Below are positions 59,961 through 64,000 of a DNA stretch of 64,000 nt, piece after piece. Location: the NCBI GenBank assembly GCA_964545075.1, contig CAZJFS010000003.1, forward strand, positions 1-64,000, written 5' to 3'. The stretch comes from DAOPXV01 sp035352535. Its GTDB lineage: Bacteria; Muiribacteriota; UBA9980. Position numbers and translations under genes: made by a program. Numbering within the stretch: position 1 is the first letter of the stretch; the number at the start of each line of letters is the position of its first letter. The notes under the pieces were generated by a model. The model was not told where the DNA came from. It saw nothing but the letters and a program-made list of their open reading frames with translations, and did no database searches.

Positions 59961-61013
59961 ATGCAGCTTTCAGTTGTTTTAGCCATACCGCCCTCTATAG
60001 CATGTCTTTTTACTATATGTCTCGGCTTATTCATTCTGAGCCAGGGCGATCGTTCATATCTTTACCGTTTCTTCTTTTTCCTTTGCACCGGGCTTTCCAT
60101 ATATAACGCCGGCGTAGCGATGCTTTATCTTTCGGCGGATGCGTCGGCGGCTATGCGCTGGGCGTCTTTTTCACTGTACGGACTGGTTCTCGTTTTATGT
60201 CTGCTTCCACATTTCGCGGCGCTTTTTCTTTCACTATATGAAAAAGCTCACGTGAAATACGCCATTTTATTCTTTTACGCTTCCGCCGGAGTTTTTGCCG
60301 CCGTAAATTATTATTCTTTACTTATAACCGGCGTGCATCAGACCTCTATCGGGTATGTGGCGGAAGTTGGCCGCGATTTTTATATTTTTTGCACGGCCCT
60401 GGTCATATCGATATTTTATTCATCCTACCTGTTTTTCAAAGTGTACATGGAGGCTTCGGACGAGGATGTCCGGGTGAAAATAAGGCATATTTTTTTGGGG
60501 ATACTGGTTTGCTCAGTTTTCGCCATAGCCGATATGCTGAAAAAGATAAACGGCATTTACGTTAATTTTTCTACGCTCGAATACGGCATAATATTTTTCG
60601 CGGTCATGACGTCTTACGCGGTAGTCAAGCACCATTCGTTCGAGCTGGAAGTCGCTATGAGCCGCGGAATACTATATTCGCTTATGATGATATTCGTCGC
60701 GCTTTTATTCATAATGATAAGCGTATTTCTGGAACAGATAACCCAGAACTGGCTCGGTTCGAATTCTTTCCTGGTAAATATCATCAACGCCTTCCTGATA
60801 GCCGTGCTGTTCGAACCGATAAAAAACTTCGCGCAGCGGCTTTTAAACCGATATCTTTTCCCGAAAATAATGAAAATAGCCGGCATTGATGATGAGATAA
60901 TAATAAATAATCAGGTGATAATCGATTACATAGCCAGAAATAAAATAGGCGAGCTTAAAGACCTTAAAGATAAAATAGAGAGGATAATAAAAAATTATGA
61001 AGAACCGCGTTAG
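59961..61013 (+). CDS. Seven-transmembrane sensor-like protein (histidine-kinase N-terminal 7TM type)
   Basis: 350 residues with about seven to eight membrane helices: VVLAIPPSIACLFTICLGLFIL, YRFFFFLCTGLSIYNAGVAML, a third near 75-95 and others to about 285. This resembles the N-terminal 7TM region of sensor kinases. The C-terminus is a basic/coiled stretch (KNFAQRLLNRYLFPKIMK; KIGELKDLKDKIERIIKNYEE) without a kinase domain. It may have lost the kinase, or may signal to a partner. The neighbouring convergent gene encodes a GAF sensor. Confidence 0.62.
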   Translation: MQLSVVLAIPPSIACLFTICLGLFILSQGDRSYLYRFFFFLCTGLSIYNAGVAMLYLSADASAAMRWASFSLYGLVLVLCLLPHFAALFLSLYEKAHVKYAILFFYASAGVFAAVNYYSLLITGVHQTSIGYVAEVGRDFYIFCTALVISIFYSSYLFFKVYMEASDEDVRVKIRHIFLGILVCSVFAIADMLKKINGIYVNFSTLEYGIIFFAVMTSYAVVKHHSFELEVAMSRGILYSLMMIFVALLFIMISVFLEQITQNWLGSNSFLVNIINAFLIAVLFEPIKNFAQRLLNRYLFPKIMKIAGIDDEIIINNQVIIDYIARNKIGELKDLKDKIERIIKNYEEPR

Positions 61014-61024
61014 ATGTGCCTTCG

Positions 61025-61633
61025 CTATTTCTGACGCAGTTGCTTGATCAGGTTGGCGTTGTTTATCGCTATGGCGGTAAGATTGGCTATAGTGTCCAGA
61101 AGGTTGGCATCGGCTTCGGTAAATGCGCTTCCATCTTTTTTATTTATGACCTGAATGGCGCCCTTGAATTTGTCGCTTACGAAGAGCGGAACGCATATCA
61201 TTGATTTCGTCTGAAAATTTATTTTTTCGTCAATGCCCTTGAAATGATTTTTTTCGTTTGAAACGTTATTTAAAAGCAGCGGTTTTTTATCTTTTTCGAC
61301 CGCGGAAACTATACCCTGACCGTAAGCGACTTTTATTTTTTCTATTTCGTCCGAAGTGGGGCCGACGGCAACGGGGCAGTAGAAGAATTCTCTTTTATCG
61401 TCAAGAATGAACAGCGAGGCGACCTCGGCATTTACGATGCCGATAAAACGGTTGAGTATTCGCTGGAATGAGTCTTCGAAAGTGAGGCTTTCATGGAACC
61501 CTATACTTAATTCGTATAGCAGGTTCAATTTTTTATTGGATTCCTCAAGCGCGGCCTGTTTGGGCTTTATCATGTAATGATAGATAAGGAGATAGTAAAT
61601 TACAAGAGCTACAAGGATTATGACAGCCGGCAT
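61025..61633 (-). CDS. Membrane-anchored GAF-domain protein
   Basis: 202 residues. One N-terminal membrane helix (about 3-20, VIILVALVIYYLLIYHYMI), a coiled linker (KPKQAALEESNKKLNLLYELSIGF) and a GAF domain (about 52-195) with LTFEDSFQRILNRF, ASLFILDD, GQGIVSAV and MICVPLFVSDKFKGAIQVINKKDG. No output domain. GAF domains bind small ligands or mediate dimers. A promoter is present upstream (61653-61681). It converges with the 7TM gene and ends 12 bases from it. Confidence 0.83.
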   Translation of the reverse strand: MPAVIILVALVIYYLLIYHYMIKPKQAALEESNKKLNLLYELSIGFHESLTFEDSFQRILNRFIGIVNAEVASLFILDDKREFFYCPVAVGPTSDEIEKIKVAYGQGIVSAVEKDKKPLLLNNVSNEKNHFKGIDEKINFQTKSMICVPLFVSDKFKGAIQVINKKDGSAFTEADANLLDTIANLTAIAINNANLIKQLRQK

Positions 61634-61652
61634 ATATATTCCCCCTGTTTAA

Positions 61653-61681
61653 AGTGTATAGTTGAGAGCGTATTTTGTCAA
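61653..61681 (-). promoter_or_regulatory. Promoter for the GAF gene
   Basis: Minus strand: TTGACA (61681-61676), a 17-bp spacer and TACACT (61658-61653), about 20 bases before the ATG at 61633; AGGGGGAAT is the ribosome site. Confidence 0.5.
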
Positions 61682-61829
61682 TAGTGGTGGATTGGCTCGC
61701 TTAGCAATCCTTTATAAATAAAAACAGCTAATTATTAAAAATTCCTTTAGCTCAACTCTCAATTTGTAATGAACTAATTTTACCTGCGCAAAACAATAAA
61801 TAATCCAAAATATATTATAGCCCGATTTT

Positions 61830-63572
61830 TTAAAAAGGCAAGCGTTCGCATGAAAGATTAAAATATCCGTTAGAAGTTTTGTTTCGGCCGTATTTCGTGA
61901 AATCGATCGGCAGCGCTTTGGGAGTTTCAAGATTCGGCTGCTTTTTTATCTCGATTCCGGCGAAAAGCGAATAAATTCCGACGGCTATTCCTTCGGCTAT
62001 CGCGTCCTGATTGTTTTTTAAAAGCATTCTGTCCTTCGAATTCGAAAGATATCCGATTTCGATAAAGGCGGTTATAGCGTTGGTGAAAAGGGGGATTGCC
62101 CAATCGGAAATAAACGGTTCACCGTGTTTTCCGAGTAATTCGTCGGCCTGGGCGTTCGCGGCGCCATAAAGCGAACTGAAATTATTCATAAGGGAGAGTC
62201 TTATAAATCTTATAAGTTCCTGGGACGAGTAGAAATTATCTCCGCCGTATCCTTCCGGACCGCCCGATCTTTTATAGCACTCGTAAATCGAATTTTCGCG
62301 CATGAAAAAAAGAATGAATGAACTTAGCGGCGAATTGGTATTGTAGCGCCATGTGACCATCAGGTACCGAAGTCCGATGAATTTATTCGTGAACGCGCGA
62401 AATCCTGTAAAATAGGTGGCGGTGTCTGATATAATTGTTCTGGTATCTATCGTGGAGAGCTTCTTGAACGTGGCGGTTATGAAGTCGGCGACCTGGCCGT
62501 AATTGTTTTCGCGGTTATACGTTTTATTTGGCGATGCTCCAGCGCCGCTGGCCGTTATGAGATTATTGACGTTTGAAAAAAACTGGAAATGAGGGGCTAT
62601 GACCGCCGACATTCCGCGTGCGGACTTGCTGGGGCTTGAATTGACGTGAAGGCATACCACCAGGTCGGGAGATATCTGGTTTATGTAGGAGATTCTGCCG
62701 AGAGCCATTTCAGCCGACGGCGTTTTTCCGTTAAACGATGCTGGACTGTCAAAAAGCCTGTATTTGTTGTTGATATTCGCAACATTTTTGTCGGGTTCAC
62801 TGTCATGGCTAAATTTTCGGGTCAGGATGGAATTGATGCGCACGCGCCTTACCGTGGCTCCCGGATCGTTCATATATTTTTGAAGGATTTTTGCGAAATC
62901 TGAAAATCCTTTTTCCGTTTTCGTCAAGGCCAGAAGGGCGTCGACCTTTTTGGCCACCTGGAGCGTCCATTCATGTTCGTATATGCCGTTGCTTTGAGCG
63001 CCGAAATTGTACGGAAGAAGGAAAGTCTTCGAGAATGGGTCCCAGTGATCGCCGGAGTTGAACCTGGCGGGTTCGTACTTTCCGCCGTGGCCCGGGTCTA
63101 AAACTACCGAAAATGAATCCTGCTCGTCCGTTATATTTGGAGTTGCGGAAATTCCGGCGGTAGAGGCGGATGCCGGAATGGCGGGTTTGGAATATTTGGG
63201 CGCAAAATACGTGACGGGATTGACTTTGGGAGCTTCCGGCGCGTAATCAGCTGGTTTCACTGTTCGCGGAACGTTTATGACCGGAGCTTTTTTGGCCGGC
63301 GGTATGTTTGAGATGGCCGGCGCTGAAGCGGCCGCACCCGCGTTGGCGTCATTTTGAGGAAGCGTCCCGTTTACGGGTACGGCGGCCGGGGAATCCTTTT
63401 TTAAAGGAAACTGAGGCGAAGGATGAGCGCTTTTCATTGCGTTAAGGCGGGCGCGAAGCGAGTCAATAAGCTCTTTTCTTTCGGAATTGATCTCGGCGCG
63501 GCAAAGCTGGGCTATCATAAGAGCTGCCGAAATGCTAAAAACGAGAGTCAAAAAAAATCTGGATCTTTTCAA
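61830..63572 (-). CDS. N-acetylmuramoyl-L-alanine amidase (AmiC-type, amidase_3)
   Basis: 580 residues with a TTG start (GAGGTAATTTT upstream). Signal peptide about 1-26. A Pro/Ala-rich disordered linker (about 50-145) precedes the amidase_3 domain: zinc ligands His162 (VVLDPGHGG), a Glu near 201 (EHEWTLQVAKKV) and His309 (VVCLHVNSS), with the catalytic Glu in FIEIGYLSN. It removes stem peptides from peptidoglycan, as in cell separation. A 70-residue-plus insertion lies between the first and second zinc motifs. The 197 bases after its stop hold only the GAF promoter. Confidence 0.9.
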   Translation of the reverse strand: MKRSRFFLTLVFSISAALMIAQLCRAEINSERKELIDSLRARLNAMKSAHPSPQFPLKKDSPAAVPVNGTLPQNDANAGAAASAPAISNIPPAKKAPVINVPRTVKPADYAPEAPKVNPVTYFAPKYSKPAIPASASTAGISATPNITDEQDSFSVVLDPGHGGKYEPARFNSGDHWDPFSKTFLLPYNFGAQSNGIYEHEWTLQVAKKVDALLALTKTEKGFSDFAKILQKYMNDPGATVRRVRINSILTRKFSHDSEPDKNVANINNKYRLFDSPASFNGKTPSAEMALGRISYINQISPDLVVCLHVNSSPSKSARGMSAVIAPHFQFFSNVNNLITASGAGASPNKTYNRENNYGQVADFITATFKKLSTIDTRTIISDTATYFTGFRAFTNKFIGLRYLMVTWRYNTNSPLSSFILFFMRENSIYECYKRSGGPEGYGGDNFYSSQELIRFIRLSLMNNFSSLYGAANAQADELLGKHGEPFISDWAIPLFTNAITAFIEIGYLSNSKDRMLLKNNQDAIAEGIAVGIYSLFAGIEIKKQPNLETPKALPIDFTKYGRNKTSNGYFNLSCERLPF

Positions 63573-63688
63573 TTTAAAATTACCTCACAAATTCTGGTTT
63601 AATAAAGCTAGCAACGTACTCTATACTTTTTAAAATAAAAGATCAGGTTACAATCTTTTATTTTGATTATTTTAACATAAAACTGAAT

Positions 63689-64000
63689 TTATTTCCATAT
63701 AATATTTATTTTATCGCCGGGCATGAATTCGCCGGACATTACTTCCTGGCGGATAGAAGAGTTATCGTAAACCGTGTATTTATGATGCCCGCTTGGAAGC
63801 GATATCCAGTAACTGGTTTCGGCGAATATCTGCGTTTCGAGCTTTCCGTCTATATAAAGAAGGACGGTTTCGCTTCCGAGATTAGTAAAGGCCGAACTTG
63901 TCGCGGCGTCGCAGTCCTTCTCATCGTTGTCAAGAATACATCCTGAATCAATGAAAAGAACAAGAAATAAAAATAGTATCAGTAACAGTTCCGTTTTTCT
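63689..64000 (-). CDS. Partial lipoprotein, 5' end beyond the window
   Basis: An open frame of 103 codons runs from the window edge to a TAA at 63689-63691 on the minus strand. It begins KTELLLILFLFLVLFIDSGCILDNDE, a hydrophobic run with a DSGC lipobox-like Cys (about 20 residues in), then a compact beta-rich domain (SSAFTNLGSETVLLYIDGKL; SYWISLPSGHHKYTVYD) ending GDKINIIWK. The start codon is not inside the window, but only a few residues can be missing if the signal peptide is normal. Family not recognised. Confidence 0.65.
   Translation of the reverse strand, partial: RKTELLLILFLFLVLFIDSGCILDNDEKDCDAATSSAFTNLGSETVLLYIDGKLETQIFAETSYWISLPSGHHKYTVYDNSSIRQEVMSGEFMPGDKINIIWK

Noticed and set aside
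1..64000. CRISPR array, tRNA, rRNA, prophage, IS element or origin
   Set aside because: Reading through the sequence I saw no regularly spaced repeats, cloverleaf-like segments, transposase motifs or integrase genes; I could not run a dedicated search.

Overview
This 64-kb window is ordinary, gene-dense bacterial chromosome with no rRNA, tRNA, CRISPR array, phage or transposase that I can recognise. The host looks like a motile, didermic, probably anaerobic bacterium: it has flagellar export genes, a type IV pilus set ending in an outer-membrane secretin, an Rnf-type ferredoxin complex, an AmrS-type radical SAM enzyme and many Fe-S proteins. The many secreted TPR and carboxypeptidase-regulatory-like proteins and an unusual flhG-flhF order would suit a deep-branching candidate phylum such as Riflebacteria or Wallbacteria. 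That placement is a guess from gene content only. No stretch over 300 bases lacks a gene.

Layout. 1-8.8 kb (+): flagellar export and switch cluster fliN(partial)-fliO-fliP-fliQ-fliR-flhB-flhA, then flhG-flhF. 8.8-12.8 kb (+): a secreted beta-sandwich repeat protein, a PIN-PhoH ATPase and a TPR protein. 12.8-16 kb: mobB with a small partner, an Ig-like protein, a TPR protein and a thioredoxin-like protein. 16-22 kb (+): hutI-pfk, then yebC-ruvC-ruvA-ruvB. 22-28 kb (+): a SpoIID-like protein and the pilM-pilN-pilO-pilP-secretin set, closed by a strong terminator. 28-35 kb: secreted and lipoproteins, a glycogen-debranching enzyme, an M48 protease with an unusual repeat region, and a secreted thermonuclease. 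35-38 kb: a multi-PAS hybrid histidine kinase. 38-42.5 kb (-): a GH16-like secreted protein and a LutABC-type lactate-oxidation operon. 42.7-46 kb: an ankyrin protein, a Zn/Cd-type P-type ATPase and a YqgF-like RNase H-fold protein. 46-50 kb (-): a sugar ABC importer without its ATPase. 50-51 kb: a double-SPOR protein. 51-58 kb (-): the rnfCDGEA-(small ORF)-rnfB-amrS operon. 58-64 kb: TPR protein, nitrilase, 7TM sensor-like protein, GAF protein, cell-wall amidase and a partial lipoprotein cut by the window edge.

The most interesting locus is the Rnf-like operon. Gene order and the RnfB and RnfD sequences identify it as Rnf. However, by eye the RnfC homologue lacks the glycine-rich flavin/NADH motif, the RnfA and RnfE homologues lack all four cysteines expected to hold the membrane Fe-S centre, and the RnfG homologue lacks the flavin-attachment threonine motif. 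RnfB instead carries extra ferredoxin clusters (about seven in all). This could be an Rnf-derived complex with a different electron path and no NADH site.

Other leads are a perfect 13-bp palindrome inside the fliO coding sequence, a near-leaderless flhG promoter, and a perfect 12-bp palindrome overlapping a possible ruvA promoter. Many upstream regions carry a TTGAMA / 17-bp / TAWAAT-like promoter, which suggests a conventional housekeeping sigma factor.
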